This document shows, one piece after another, positions 15,645-24,249 of a DNA stretch of 64,000 nucleotides. The DNA lies in NCBI RefSeq assembly GCF_011799805.1, contig NZ_WXUB01000001.1, positions 248,001 to 312,000 of the forward strand. Direction: 5' to 3'. A model generated the notes under the pieces. It was not told the origin of the DNA, ran no database searches, and saw only the letters and a program-made list of their open reading frames with translations. Every line of letters starts with the position of its first letter. Positions within the stretch are counted from its first letter, which is position 1. The position numbers and the translations under genes are program-made. The stretch comes from Maribellus sediminis. GTDB taxonomy: Bacteria > Bacteroidota > Bacteroidia > Bacteroidales > Prolixibacteraceae.

Positions 15645-17717
15645 ATGAGGAAAAATCTACTACTTCTTTTACTATTTCTGTTATGTGTTCCCAGCTCGTT
15701 TGCGCAATATACGCCGTTTTACCAATGGACCTTGCTGCCTCCTGCGGTGATGGATGAAATCATTGGTGAATCATCGGGGGAAACAGCCATAAATCATGTG
15801 ATTGAGATGGTGGGTTATCAACGTAACCGCCCTGCAAGTGAATATGGTTCGGCAGATTTTCGCGAAGGAAAATATGTGCTTGACAAGTTAAACGAATATG
15901 GAATCGCAGGAGCCAAAATCGAACGTTTCGAAGGTGGTGAAACATGGGATGGTATTAAAGGAGAATTGTGGGAGATTGAACCGGGAAGAAAAAAACTGGC
16001 CGATTATAAAGACATTGCGCTTTCGCTGGCCGACGGAAGTCAACCAACCGATGTAACCTCCGAATTGATTTGGGTGGAGGAAGGCCGGGAAGAAGACTTT
16101 GAAGGTTTGGATGTTGCAGGCAAAATTGTTGTGACATCAGGAACAGTTGGCAGTGCCCACAGAACAGCAGTGGAAAAAGGTGCTGTTGGTGTTGTTGCTT
16201 TTGGCTCGAGCCGGGAACTTACGGTTCCACTTGCTATTCCTGCCAGCGGAATCAGGGGAGAAAACGCAACGTTTGGTTTTTACCTCACGCCACGCGAAGG
16301 TTACCAATTGCGTGACCGCTTGATTCATGGCGAAAAAATTAAAGTACATGCTGTTGTTGAGTCACAAATGTTGCCGTACGAACTGCAGGTGCCAACTTGT
16401 GTTATTCCGGGCAGCGATCCTGATGCAGGAGAGGTTATTCTTTCAGCTCATATTTTCGAAGGTTATTCAAAACAGGGAGCCAACGATAACGTATCGGGCG
16501 GTGCAGCCATTCTCGAAGTGGCACGCATCATTAATCAATTGGTTGCCGATGGCCGCATAGAACAACCCAAAAGAAGTATCCGTTTTATCTGGGTGCCCGA
16601 ATTCTCGGGAACAATTCCGTGGGTGAGTGCACATAAAGACATCATGGACCAAACACTTTGTAACATCAACCTCGACATGGTGGGGCTTCACCTGAAAAGC
16701 AACAATTCGTTTTTTAGTCTGATGCGTACCACTTTTGGTAATCCGCATTATATAAACGATGTGATGGAAAATTACTTCGTGTACATGGGGGAGGTCAATC
16801 GCGAAATTCTTGCAAACAGGAGCAATAAAAAAATTGCCAATCAGATTATTGCGCCCAGCGGAACCGACGATCCTTTTTATTACCAGGTGGAGCAACATTA
16901 CGGCTCATCGGACCACGAAGTATTTAATAACTGGACCATGCATGTGCCTGGAGTGATGCTGATTACATGGCCCGACATGTACTACCATACCTCACAGGAT
17001 ACTCCTGATAAACTCGATGCCACACAAATGAAACGCGCAGCAGTTATAGCAGCTGCGGGCGCTTATAACATCGCTTCAGCCGATGAAGAAATGGCCGGTT
17101 CGATTGCGGAAACCTCATTTACTTACGGATCGAAAAGAATGGGGATTGAACTGGCCCGTGCATTGGATGAATTGAAATATGCTGATGCAGAGTCGTTTGA
17201 ACCCACCTGTAAAAAAGTAAAAGCTTATTTGGAAACTACTTATAAAAACGAGCTTGCCACTCTTCAATCGGTTGCTGAACTGGCTCCGAACAGTAAAGTA
17301 CTTGGCAAACAGTTGGCAACATTGAGTGCATCGACGAAGCAGCTTTTCGAGGCCAATTCAGTAGTTTTGGATAATCAGATAGAATTGACAGCTACAAAAC
17401 TAGGCTTGAAAGTTCCTTCGTACAAGCTTACAGAATTGGAAAAACAAGCGAGCGAATTCGTTCCTGTTCCCTCGGAAAAATTGTCGACAGGTAAATTTGG
17501 GATTGAACGTGCAGTGTATGCATTGCCCAAAGATATTTTGGAGAAATACCCTTTTAGAAACATGGCAAATGCTACTGAATTTTGTGCTTTAATTAATGGT
17601 AAAAACAGTGCATTGGATATTAAAAAGATGTTGGATACCCAACATAAAAAAGAATCGGATTTGCAAAGTGTTTTAAATTATTGCGAGTTGCTGCGCCTGG
17701 TAGAACTCATAAATTGA
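15645..17717 (+). CDS. Secreted M28-like peptidase with PA domain (DUF4910-like)
   Basis: The start at 15645 gives 690 aa beginning with a clean signal peptide (MRKNLLLLLLF, cleavage after SSFA); an in-frame ATG 36 bp upstream would bury it. A PA-type insert spans about residues 120-240. The M28-like core follows: SAHIFEGYSKQGANDN supplies a candidate first zinc His (269) and bridging Asp (281). WVPEFSG replaces the usual Glu-Glu pair with a single Glu (319). NINLDMVG supplies an Asp (344), and YYHTSQDTPD carries the last His. The remaining 200 residues are helical and unassigned. It most likely trims peptides or amides in the periplasm or outside the cell. The PEF variant is seen in DUF4910-type proteins, so substrate and activity are uncertain. 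Confidence 0.75.
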   Translation: MRKNLLLLLLFLLCVPSSFAQYTPFYQWTLLPPAVMDEIIGESSGETAINHVIEMVGYQRNRPASEYGSADFREGKYVLDKLNEYGIAGAKIERFEGGETWDGIKGELWEIEPGRKKLADYKDIALSLADGSQPTDVTSELIWVEEGREEDFEGLDVAGKIVVTSGTVGSAHRTAVEKGAVGVVAFGSSRELTVPLAIPASGIRGENATFGFYLTPREGYQLRDRLIHGEKIKVHAVVESQMLPYELQVPTCVIPGSDPDAGEVILSAHIFEGYSKQGANDNVSGGAAILEVARIINQLVADGRIEQPKRSIRFIWVPEFSGTIPWVSAHKDIMDQTLCNINLDMVGLHLKSNNSFFSLMRTTFGNPHYINDVMENYFVYMGEVNREILANRSNKKIANQIIAPSGTDDPFYYQVEQHYGSSDHEVFNNWTMHVPGVMLITWPDMYYHTSQDTPDKLDATQMKRAAVIAAAGAYNIASADEEMAGSIAETSFTYGSKRMGIELARALDELKYADAESFEPTCKKVKAYLETTYKNELATLQSVAELAPNSKVLGKQLATLSASTKQLFEANSVVLDNQIELTATKLGLKVPSYKLTELEKQASEFVPVPSEKLSTGKFGIERAVYALPKDILEKYPFRNMANATEFCALINGKNSALDIKKMLDTQHKKESDLQSVLNYCELLRLVELIN

Positions 17718-17770
17718 GTACTCGACATTAATTTATCGAAAAAATGAAACCATAGAATATGAAGAAATGG

Positions 17771-17798
17771 GCCGGTTCCTTTTTGGGGCCGGCTTTTT
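17771..17798 (+). terminator. Rho-independent terminator
   Basis: GCCGGTTCC pairs with GGGGCCGGC over a T5 loop and is followed by T5. It lies between convergent genes and serves the peptidase gene. Confidence 0.85.
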
Positions 17799-17805
17799 CA
17801 TGTAA

Positions 17806-18351
17806 TTAAAGCTTTTCCAGGGCAGCCGCTACTTCTGTTACATCAGACCTGTCGCCGTGGGTTGAGCTAACTTTTGAATAGATAACGGTGCCTTTTTTGT
17901 TGATTACAAAAGTTGATGGATAAGCTGTTTCTTTTGGGGCATCCCACCTGAGACCGTATTTATTTATCATTTTATAATTAGGGTCGAGAGCAAAGAAAAA
18001 TCCATCGGGAAAGGAAAAATCTGAGGCAAATTCAGTAGCTTTTTCCAGTAGAACTTCAGAAGGTCCTGGGTAAACGAACAGCACTCTGGCACCGGATGCT
18101 TTAAACTGGTCTGTTCCGGCAATAAATTCGCCCACCTGCCTGGTACATATCGGACATTGGTACTCGGGCCATCCGCGAAGAACGATCAGGACCACCGGGC
18201 CTTCCTTATACAATTGGCTTAATTTTATACTTTCTCCACCAATCAGATCCAGTTTAAAATTGATGGCTTTATCGCCAGTTTTTACTTTAGCGTTTTGCGC
18301 TAAGGCAATTATTGGAAGACTTATTAAAAGGATTGCGAGTACTTTTTTCAT
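17806..18351 (-). CDS. Exported AhpC/TSA-family redoxin
   Basis: The start at 18351 gives 181 aa beginning with a signal peptide (MKKVLAILLISLPIIALAQ). The remaining 160 residues are a thioredoxin-like redoxin domain: VKTGDKAINFKL opening, then a VLIVLRGWPEYQCPICTRQ segment with a CPIC motif (Cys66, Cys69) at the position of the peroxidatic or thioredoxin CxxC site. FALDPNYKMINKYGLRW and PSTFVINKKGTVIYSK match the usual cis-Pro region. It could reduce peroxides or disulfides in the periplasm; peroxiredoxin-like proteins with CxxC are biochemically mixed, so the exact reaction is open. It is a single minus-strand gene, convergent with the peptidase. Confidence 0.8.
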   Translation of the reverse strand: MKKVLAILLISLPIIALAQNAKVKTGDKAINFKLDLIGGESIKLSQLYKEGPVVLIVLRGWPEYQCPICTRQVGEFIAGTDQFKASGARVLFVYPGPSEVLLEKATEFASDFSFPDGFFFALDPNYKMINKYGLRWDAPKETAYPSTFVINKKGTVIYSKVSSTHGDRSDVTEVAAALEKL

Positions 18352-18428
18352 GACAGAACTATTTTTTAAAGTTTTATAACACAGGATTTCAGTAAAGGTT
18401 GTTAGGTCTGCCACTTTCGGTGAAGCAT

Positions 18429-18459
18429 GAAAAAAGCGAACCCCTAAGAGATTCGCTTT
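18429..18459 (-). terminator. Rho-independent terminator
   Basis: AAAGCGAA and TTCGCTTT pair around an 11-nt loop, followed on the minus strand by a T-run. It lies 20 bp after the stop of the gene at 18480. Confidence 0.85.
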
Positions 18460-18479
18460 CCTAAAAATACTGTTTAACC

Positions 18480-19076
18480 TTAATTCAATTTAAAATCGTA
18501 GTTATACACATTCTTTCCGCTGATAAGAACGGCCATGTAGTTACCTGAATCAAGTTTCGATAAATTGAGTGCCTGCTTAATATCGTACTTCGGAAGTAAG
18601 CTTTCCTGGTATACCCAATATCCGTTATCCTTGTCGTAGAGCAATATTCTGGTATCTTTATCGTCAATATTCGGAAAGGTGAATTCCAGGAATTTGCCAT
18701 CAAGTTTAAAATCAGGAGAAAGCTCCTCTTTTTGCCCTGTAATTTGAACAGTTCCGTTTTTTACTACCAGGTTTTTCAAGCTATTTTCGTTACCTACTTT
18801 AACTATGAAGGTGTAATTCCCGTCGTCGAGGTTCGAAAAATCGTAAATCTTCTTATAGTCAAACGTTGCCGGTTTCTCTTTATCTGAATAGAGAACACTG
18901 CCGTAACCGTCTTCCAATTGAACAACAATCGGAACATTCGGTACCGTATGAACATCAACTTCTGTTTTTTCTTTTTTTACCGGAATAATTTCAACGTCTA
19001 ATATTCCTTTTGCTATTGTGCTGCCTGATGTCGTAACAATTAAGAACAACATCAGTAAAATTCTTAATTTTTTCAT
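18480..19076 (-). CDS. DUF3244-like secreted protein, paralog 1
   Basis: This 198-aa protein has a signal peptide (hydrophobic residues 5-20, cleavage near TIAKG). The rest is two similar beta-rich halves. The first ends in KIYDFSNLDDGNYTFIVKV and the second in ALNLSKLDSGNYMAVLI. This hydrophobic/DGxY pattern resembles the fold of T9SS C-terminal domains and DUF3244, but there is no large cargo domain. It has about 30-45% apparent identity with the two downstream neighbours by eye. It is one of three tandem copies, each followed by its own terminator. Function is unknown; periplasmic or surface location is likely. Confidence 0.7.
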   Translation of the reverse strand: MKKLRILLMLFLIVTTSGSTIAKGILDVEIIPVKKEKTEVDVHTVPNVPIVVQLEDGYGSVLYSDKEKPATFDYKKIYDFSNLDDGNYTFIVKVGNENSLKNLVVKNGTVQITGQKEELSPDFKLDGKFLEFTFPNIDDKDTRILLYDKDNGYWVYQESLLPKYDIKQALNLSKLDSGNYMAVLISGKNVYNYDFKLN

Positions 19077-19118
19077 GACTTAAAATTCGAATTGTTTTTG
19101 CCAGGCTCTTTCGCCGGT

Positions 19119-19152
19119 TAAAAGACGAATCCAAATCGGATCCGTCTTTTAA
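19119..19152 (-). terminator. Rho-independent terminator
   Basis: TTAAAAGACGAATCC pairs with GGATCCGTCTTTTAA with one mismatch around a 4-5-nt loop. It lies 21 bp past the stop of the gene at 19173. Only a short T-run follows. Confidence 0.75.
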
Positions 19153-19172
19153 AACAGTAAACCTGAACTTTA

Positions 19173-19766
19173 TTATAAATGAAACTCATAATTATAGAGC
19201 TGATCGCCTGTTTCCACAACGGCGTTGTAATCTCCGGCTTTCAGTTTCGATAAATCAATTTCCTTGTTAATGGAAAAATCATTTGCCAGATCATTCTCAA
19301 AAACCAACTCGTTTGTGCCGTCGTCGTATAGCTGGAATTTGACATCCTGTTTTTCAAAATTCAGGAAGGTGAGCTCGAGCTCATTCCCGATAAGTTTGAA
19401 ATACGGTTTCAACTCTTCTTTTTGACCTGAGATTTGAACATTTTCATTTTGGATATTCATCGAACTCAAAAGAGTTTCATCTCCAAGAACGACCGATAAA
19501 GTATAGTTTCCATCGTCAAGTTTCGAAAAATCATAGAGCTTCTCATACGAATCTCCGGGGTGTTTTATATGATGTGTATTAACCATCTCGCCATTCGCAT
19601 CGGTGACTTCAACCATACATCTGTCACCATTGTTATCACTAACACTTACCAGCGCTTTTTCATTTTTGCCTGGGATAACACTTACATTTAGTAATCCGGT
19701 TGCCATAACCGAGCCGGATGCTAGAATTGTTACAAGTAGTAACATTGTTTTTTTTAAGTTTTTCAT
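19173..19766 (-). CDS. DUF3244-like secreted protein, paralog 2
   Basis: The ATG at 19766 gives 197 aa (a TTG three codons upstream is less likely). It has a signal peptide MKNLKKTMLLLVTILASGSVMA, then GLLNVSVIPGKNEKALVSV, matching GILDVEIIPVKKEKTEVDV of paralog 1. The two halves carry KLYDFSKLDDGNYTLSV and EIDLSKLKAGDYNAVV. The middle segment ISGQKEELKPYFKL matches ITGQKEELSPDFKL of paralog 1, making these two the closest pair. The final strands end LYNYEFHL without a basic tail. Function is unknown. It is transcribed separately from paralog 1, since a terminator lies between them. Confidence 0.7.
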   Translation of the reverse strand: MKNLKKTMLLLVTILASGSVMATGLLNVSVIPGKNEKALVSVSDNNGDRCMVEVTDANGEMVNTHHIKHPGDSYEKLYDFSKLDDGNYTLSVVLGDETLLSSMNIQNENVQISGQKEELKPYFKLIGNELELTFLNFEKQDVKFQLYDDGTNELVFENDLANDFSINKEIDLSKLKAGDYNAVVETGDQLYNYEFHL

Positions 19767-20030
19767 GACATCCAATTTTAAAGTTAAAACTTATGTTTTC
19801 TTTCAATTCTTACAACATTCTTAGACTCATTCAGTTTTTTAAAGTTTGTAAAGAAAAATTAAATACTGTTAAGTATTTTAATCGATATGGCGTGCAGTAT
19901 TAAACCGTGTTAAATAAGGGTGTGCAGGTGTAAAGTTTGTGAAAAAATGAAACCGGGAATTCGGTATTAAGCAGGCATCCACAGCATAAGTGCTTCCTTT
20001 TGAAGCAACGACACATTCAGGGTATAAAAT

Positions 20031-20059
20031 AAAAAGCGGATCTCAAACGAGATCCGCTT
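20031..20059 (-). terminator. Rho-independent terminator
   Basis: AAGCGGATCTC and GAGATCCGCTT form a perfect 11-bp stem with a 4-nt loop, followed on the minus strand by T5. It lies 27 bp after the stop of the gene at 20086. Confidence 0.9.
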
Positions 20060-20085
20060 ACTACCTTTTCAAACCATTAAAACAA

Positions 20086-20679
20086 TTAATCTACCCTCAA
20101 GCTATGTTGATATACATCGTAATCATTTGCAATCACCAATTCATAGTAACCCGGTCTAAGTTCCGAAAGGTCAAGTCTCTTATGAATGGAGAAGTCATTG
20201 CCAAGTTCAGTTTCTGCCAGAACTGTTCTATTCTTGTCATACACATACAGTTTAACATTTTCCTTTTCGTAGTTCAATAACGACAAATCAACATGTTCGG
20301 CGTTGTGCTGAATGTACGGCTCTACAAATTTGCGTACATCAATTACTTCAATTGCACCATTTTTAATGGATAATTGTTTGGTGACCTTTTCGTTGTCAAT
20401 TTTAACCGTATACCAGTATACTCCATCTTCTAGATTTGAAAAATCGTAACGTTTTTTCAATTCGCTTTTTGGTACCTTTGTTTCCATTTTGTACAATTTG
20501 TCCCCATATTGATCAAAAATGCCAATCTCGTAGTTTACTATTTTCGAATTGGTAATTTCAACAACAGCTGCTTCAGGATTATTTGAAGCCAGGTTTACTT
20601 TCAGATTTCCAGAGCCAAATGCAACAGATACTGATAACATCGCCATAAGTCCTACAAATAGTGTTTTCATTGCTTTCAT
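20086..20679 (-). CDS. DUF3244-like secreted protein, paralog 3
   Basis: This 197-aa protein has a signal peptide (MKAMKTLFVGLMAMLSVSVAFGS). It has the same two-half layout as its neighbours: KKRYDFSNLEDGVYWYTV closes the first half and RLDLSELRPGYYELVI the second, ahead of a short VYQHSLRVD end. The linker VIDVRKFVEPYIQHN replaces the GQKEEL motif of paralogs 1 and 2. It is more diverged from them, closer in style to the fourth copy at 52339. A start at codon 4 is possible. Function is unknown; export to periplasm or surface is likely. Confidence 0.68.
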   Translation of the reverse strand: MKAMKTLFVGLMAMLSVSVAFGSGNLKVNLASNNPEAAVVEITNSKIVNYEIGIFDQYGDKLYKMETKVPKSELKKRYDFSNLEDGVYWYTVKIDNEKVTKQLSIKNGAIEVIDVRKFVEPYIQHNAEHVDLSLLNYEKENVKLYVYDKNRTVLAETELGNDFSIHKRLDLSELRPGYYELVIANDYDVYQHSLRVD

Positions 20680-21059
20680 TGTTTCTAATTTTTAAAAATT
20701 GTTTTTTCATTGTTATATACTGTATAAAGGAATTAGAAAGAATATTGTTTAGGTAACAGGCGTATATAGTAAACAATAATTAGTTTTAATGTTTTGAAAA
20801 GCCTGTGTTTAAAGGGTTTTTAGAAATTAGTTAAAAAAAGTTAAATATATTCGAAAACAACTAATTACTGAATCAAAATTCAACATGGAATATTTCTGGT
20901 ACGAATGACAGGTATATGACTATGCGCTGGCTTTGTTGAGTTACTTTGAAAGGGAAAGCCAAACTTTTAATTGATTGTGTAAACCTTAGTTTTGCTTTAT
21001 GTAAATAAGATGCAAACTACACATGATAGTGATTGTAACGGGAATTTTTTTGATTTCTT
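20680..21059. other. 380-bp AT-rich intergenic region, no gene seen
   Basis: This lies between paralog 3 and the serine hydrolase, both on the minus strand. It is strongly AT-rich. I find no credible coding frame, no strong hairpin and no clean TAnnTTTG box for paralog 3. Confidence 0.5.
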
Positions 21060-22430
21060 TTAGTGCTGTGGTAAAGTAAGAAAAAGCTCTCGTAAAAAAT
21101 CATTAAAACTGAAATTAGTGTGGCCATAACCCATGCGAACTACTACCAGCTTTTTCGAAGGGATGATGTAGATCCGTTGCCCCAAAAATCCGTCGGCAAA
21201 AAATACATCGTCCGGCACATCTGTTAATGCATTTTCCGGTTTCCATTCTTTTAGCCAAAATGTACCTGCATACTGTCCTTCGGAAGCTTCCGCCGGAGTT
21301 TTCATAAAATCAACCCAGTCTTTTGAAAGGATTGTATCTCCGGCAAAAACGCCGTCATTCAGAAACAACATTCCAAATCTTGCCCAATCTCGGGTAGATC
21401 CGTAACTGTATGACGAAGCCACAAACAAGCCGTTGGCATCGGTTTCAACTTTTGTATGCAGCATCCCGGTGGGGTAGAGTAGTTTAGTGTAAATAAAGTT
21501 GTGGTAATCAGTGTCGTTATTTATCTTATTTCTGAGAATGCCCGATAAAAGGTTGGCATCGCCTGATGAATAATTCCAGTAAGTTCCGGGAGCGTATGCC
21601 TGTTCATTGTCGAGTATCGAAGCCAGCATATCGTCTTTTTGCATCAGCATTATTGTGGCATCAGAAATGGTAAAGTAATTCTCGTACCAGTCCAATCCCG
21701 ACGACATTTGAATGATATCTTTAACCGAAATATTTTTACGATTGTCGTTATTCCATTCCTTAAATCCGGCTGGTTCTTCAACGTTTAGTTTTCCCTGGTC
21801 GGCTAAAATTCCTGCCAATGCGCCGGTGATCGATTTTGTCATCGACCAGCCATGAAACATCGTATTTGCATCGTATCCGTCGAGGTATTTTTCGGTAATT
21901 AGTTGATTGTCGTAAACCACTGCAATACCCAATGTTTTTTTGAAGGGTTCGCTGCCCGGTGCATCAAAACAAGTATCGATCAGTTCATTTAACCGGGCGT
22001 AATTTACTCCTTCCGTTTTGTTTTCGGCAAGAAGGTCGCCTTTTGGCCAAAGGATCGTATCCTGCGCGTAATTCGGGGCAGGGATATTTATTGCTGCGTC
22101 CTGCAACTTTTGCTCGTTTTTATTTCTTACCAGAACAGCTCCCAGGCCGTCGCGGTAGATGGCTTTGCGTTTGGCAAGGCCAAAAACAGTGGATGTTACC
22201 GATTTCTCATCGTAATCGATTTTCGACTTTGCCAGACTGATTGGGAAAAAAGACAAGTCTTCGGCTTCAACTCTTTCCGGAGTTTTGTTGGCCAGAAATA
22301 CACTCGAACACATACCCTTGGCTGCAAAAGCTGTAATTATCGGTAGTCGGGGCCAGGCGAACCAGGTCGCTGCAATCAGTACGACGATAAGAAATGAAAC
22401 CAGTATTTTTTTGATGAGTTGTTTTTTCAT
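21060..22430 (-). CDS. Membrane-anchored serine hydrolase (class C beta-lactamase fold)
   Basis: This is a 456-aa protein with a single N-terminal hydrophobic helix (residues 8-27), probably an anchor, and a periplasmic beta-lactamase-like domain. The SxxK motif is SMTK (Ser196 nucleophile, Lys199). The second motif is YSSGDANL near residue 294, where Tyr stands in the usual YxN position with Ser. A late GYGH segment could supply the third motif region. The family covers esterases, D-amino acid amidases and 6-aminohexanoate-dimer hydrolase relatives as well as true beta-lactamases. The overall sequence (FHGWSMTKSITGALAG, WARFGMLFLNDG) looks more like the esterase/amidase type. It is a monocistronic minus-strand gene. 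Confidence 0.82.
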   Translation of the reverse strand: MKKQLIKKILVSFLIVVLIAATWFAWPRLPIITAFAAKGMCSSVFLANKTPERVEAEDLSFFPISLAKSKIDYDEKSVTSTVFGLAKRKAIYRDGLGAVLVRNKNEQKLQDAAINIPAPNYAQDTILWPKGDLLAENKTEGVNYARLNELIDTCFDAPGSEPFKKTLGIAVVYDNQLITEKYLDGYDANTMFHGWSMTKSITGALAGILADQGKLNVEEPAGFKEWNNDNRKNISVKDIIQMSSGLDWYENYFTISDATIMLMQKDDMLASILDNEQAYAPGTYWNYSSGDANLLSGILRNKINNDTDYHNFIYTKLLYPTGMLHTKVETDANGLFVASSYSYGSTRDWARFGMLFLNDGVFAGDTILSKDWVDFMKTPAEASEGQYAGTFWLKEWKPENALTDVPDDVFFADGFLGQRIYIIPSKKLVVVRMGYGHTNFSFNDFLRELFLTLPQH

Positions 22431-22571
22431 GATCCGGTATTTCCAGTTTTTAATTAAACTAAAATTAGAAATAATTTGTCACTGAGGCTTTTTGATGTCG
22501 CACAAAATACGGTGTTTCGCGGAAATTAGCCGAAATACCTTATTTTTATACTTTATTTTATTCTGAATACT

Positions 22572-24212
22572 ATGAAAAACCAAAGCCTGGCAAAAATCTA
22601 TACCGATGCATTTCATAAGAACTGGGATAGTCTTGCTTTTTCTGATTTCGACGGTGGCGATTTTAAATACAAAGATGTAGCCAAGATCATTAAATCGCTA
22701 CACTTGTTTTATCAACTTTCGGGCCTGCAACCCGGCGATAAGATTGCTGTTTTAGGCCGAAATTCTGCCCGGTGGGGAGCTGTTTTTCTTTCAGCAATTT
22801 CTGCGCGCCTGGTAATTGTACCTATTTTGCCCGATTTCAATAAAAACGACACCAACCATATCATCAATCATTCCGAATCGAAACTTTTGATTTGCACCCG
22901 CGGGCAGTTGGAGAAGATCGATATCGATCATTCTGAAAACCTGCAGGCGGTGGTTGTCTTGGATGATTTTAGTTTTCATGGCGGAAAAGATGAGAACCTG
23001 CAATACAAACTCAGCGATGGATTTCAGTATTACGATGAAAACGAATTAACGAAAACCGCATTCAAATTTGAAGAGTGGGATAGCGAAGAATTATGCGTGA
23101 TCTCTTATACATCGGGAACTTCAGGATTTACCAAGGGAGTAATGATCCCGGAAAGAAGCCTGGTGTCGAATATTATTTATGCACAGGAACATATGCCTTT
23201 AAAACCGGGCAACAGAATTGTTTCGTTTTTACCAATGGCGCATGTTTACGGTTTGTTATTCGAATTTTTATTTCCTTTATCAACCGGATGTCACATAACT
23301 TTCCTGAGTAAAATGCCAACCCCGGCAATTATCACAAAAGCTTTCGGACAGATTCAACCTCACTTGATTTTATCGGTACCACTTATCATCGAAAAGATTT
23401 ACAAGAAGCGAATCTTACCTGCGATCGATAAGCCGGTAATGAAAGTCTTGTTGAAGATACCGGTGATTTCGGGAGTTATTCTAAAAAAGATCAAGGCAAA
23501 AATGATCGAAACATTTGGCGGACAGTTTTTCGAGATCGTTATTGGTGGTGCGCCGCTGAGTGCCGATGTAGAAAAATTCTTTAAACGCATTAAATTTCCT
23601 TTCACCATTGGCTACGGAATGACCGAATGCGGCCCGCTGATCAGTTATGAAGCCTGGGATAAAACAATGCCATCATCAGCCGGGACACTGGTCGATCGCA
23701 TGGAGGTTCGGATCGATTCGGAAGATCCGTACAATGTGGTGGGCGAGATTCAGGTAAAAGGCGAAAATGTGATGCTGGGTTATTTCAAAAATGAAAAAGA
23801 TACCGAAGCTGCTTTTACTGAAGATGGCTGGCTCAAAACCGGCGATTTGGGCGTGATCGATAAAAACAACTTCATTTATATTCGAGGGCGTTCAAAAAAT
23901 ATGTTGCTCGGACCATCGGGTCAAAATATTTATCCCGAGGAAATTGAGGCCAAACTTTCGAACCAGAACTATGTTGCCGAATGTGTGGTTGCCGATAGAA
24001 ACGGTAAACTGGTTGCCATGGTTTTTCCCGATAAGGAAGCCATGCAGGCAGATAATATAAGCGACGATCAACTTCCTGATATTATGGAAGCTAATCGGAA
24101 AGCAGTGAATGGTGAACTGCCAAAATACGAACAACTTGCTTCCATTGAACTGGTAGCCGAGGAGTTTGAGAAAACACCAAAGAAGAATATAAAACGGTAT
24201 AAATACGTATAA
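22572..24212 (+). CDS. AMP-forming acyl-CoA synthetase (long-chain type)
   Basis: This is a 546-aa ANL-superfamily enzyme. The P-loop is SYTSGTSGFTKGV (about residues 178-190), the A5 motif GYGMTECGP (about 350), the A7 motif DGWLKTGDLG and A8 IYIRGRSKNMLLGPSGQNIYPEEIE. The near-C-terminal lysine lies in KTPKKNIKRY. These enzymes adenylate a carboxylic acid and transfer it to CoA. The alternating LFEF segment and general look fit a medium- or long-chain fatty acid substrate, but chain length cannot be read. No signal peptide, so cytoplasmic or membrane-associated. It stands alone, convergent with the MscS gene. Confidence 0.9.
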   Translation: MKNQSLAKIYTDAFHKNWDSLAFSDFDGGDFKYKDVAKIIKSLHLFYQLSGLQPGDKIAVLGRNSARWGAVFLSAISARLVIVPILPDFNKNDTNHIINHSESKLLICTRGQLEKIDIDHSENLQAVVVLDDFSFHGGKDENLQYKLSDGFQYYDENELTKTAFKFEEWDSEELCVISYTSGTSGFTKGVMIPERSLVSNIIYAQEHMPLKPGNRIVSFLPMAHVYGLLFEFLFPLSTGCHITFLSKMPTPAIITKAFGQIQPHLILSVPLIIEKIYKKRILPAIDKPVMKVLLKIPVISGVILKKIKAKMIETFGGQFFEIVIGGAPLSADVEKFFKRIKFPFTIGYGMTECGPLISYEAWDKTMPSSAGTLVDRMEVRIDSEDPYNVVGEIQVKGENVMLGYFKNEKDTEAAFTEDGWLKTGDLGVIDKNNFIYIRGRSKNMLLGPSGQNIYPEEIEAKLSNQNYVAECVVADRNGKLVAMVFPDKEAMQADNISDDQLPDIMEANRKAVNGELPKYEQLASIELVAEEFEKTPKKNIKRYKYV

Positions 24213-24213
24213 A

Positions 24214-24243
24214 AAAAGGAGGGCGGTTAAGCTCTCCTTTTTG
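24214..24243 (+). terminator. Bidirectional rho-independent terminator
   Basis: AAAGGAGGGC and GCTCTCCTTT pair with one mismatch around a short loop and have A- and T-runs on either side. It lies between the convergent acyl-CoA synthetase and MscS genes. Confidence 0.85.
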
Positions 24244-24249
24244 TTGTTA

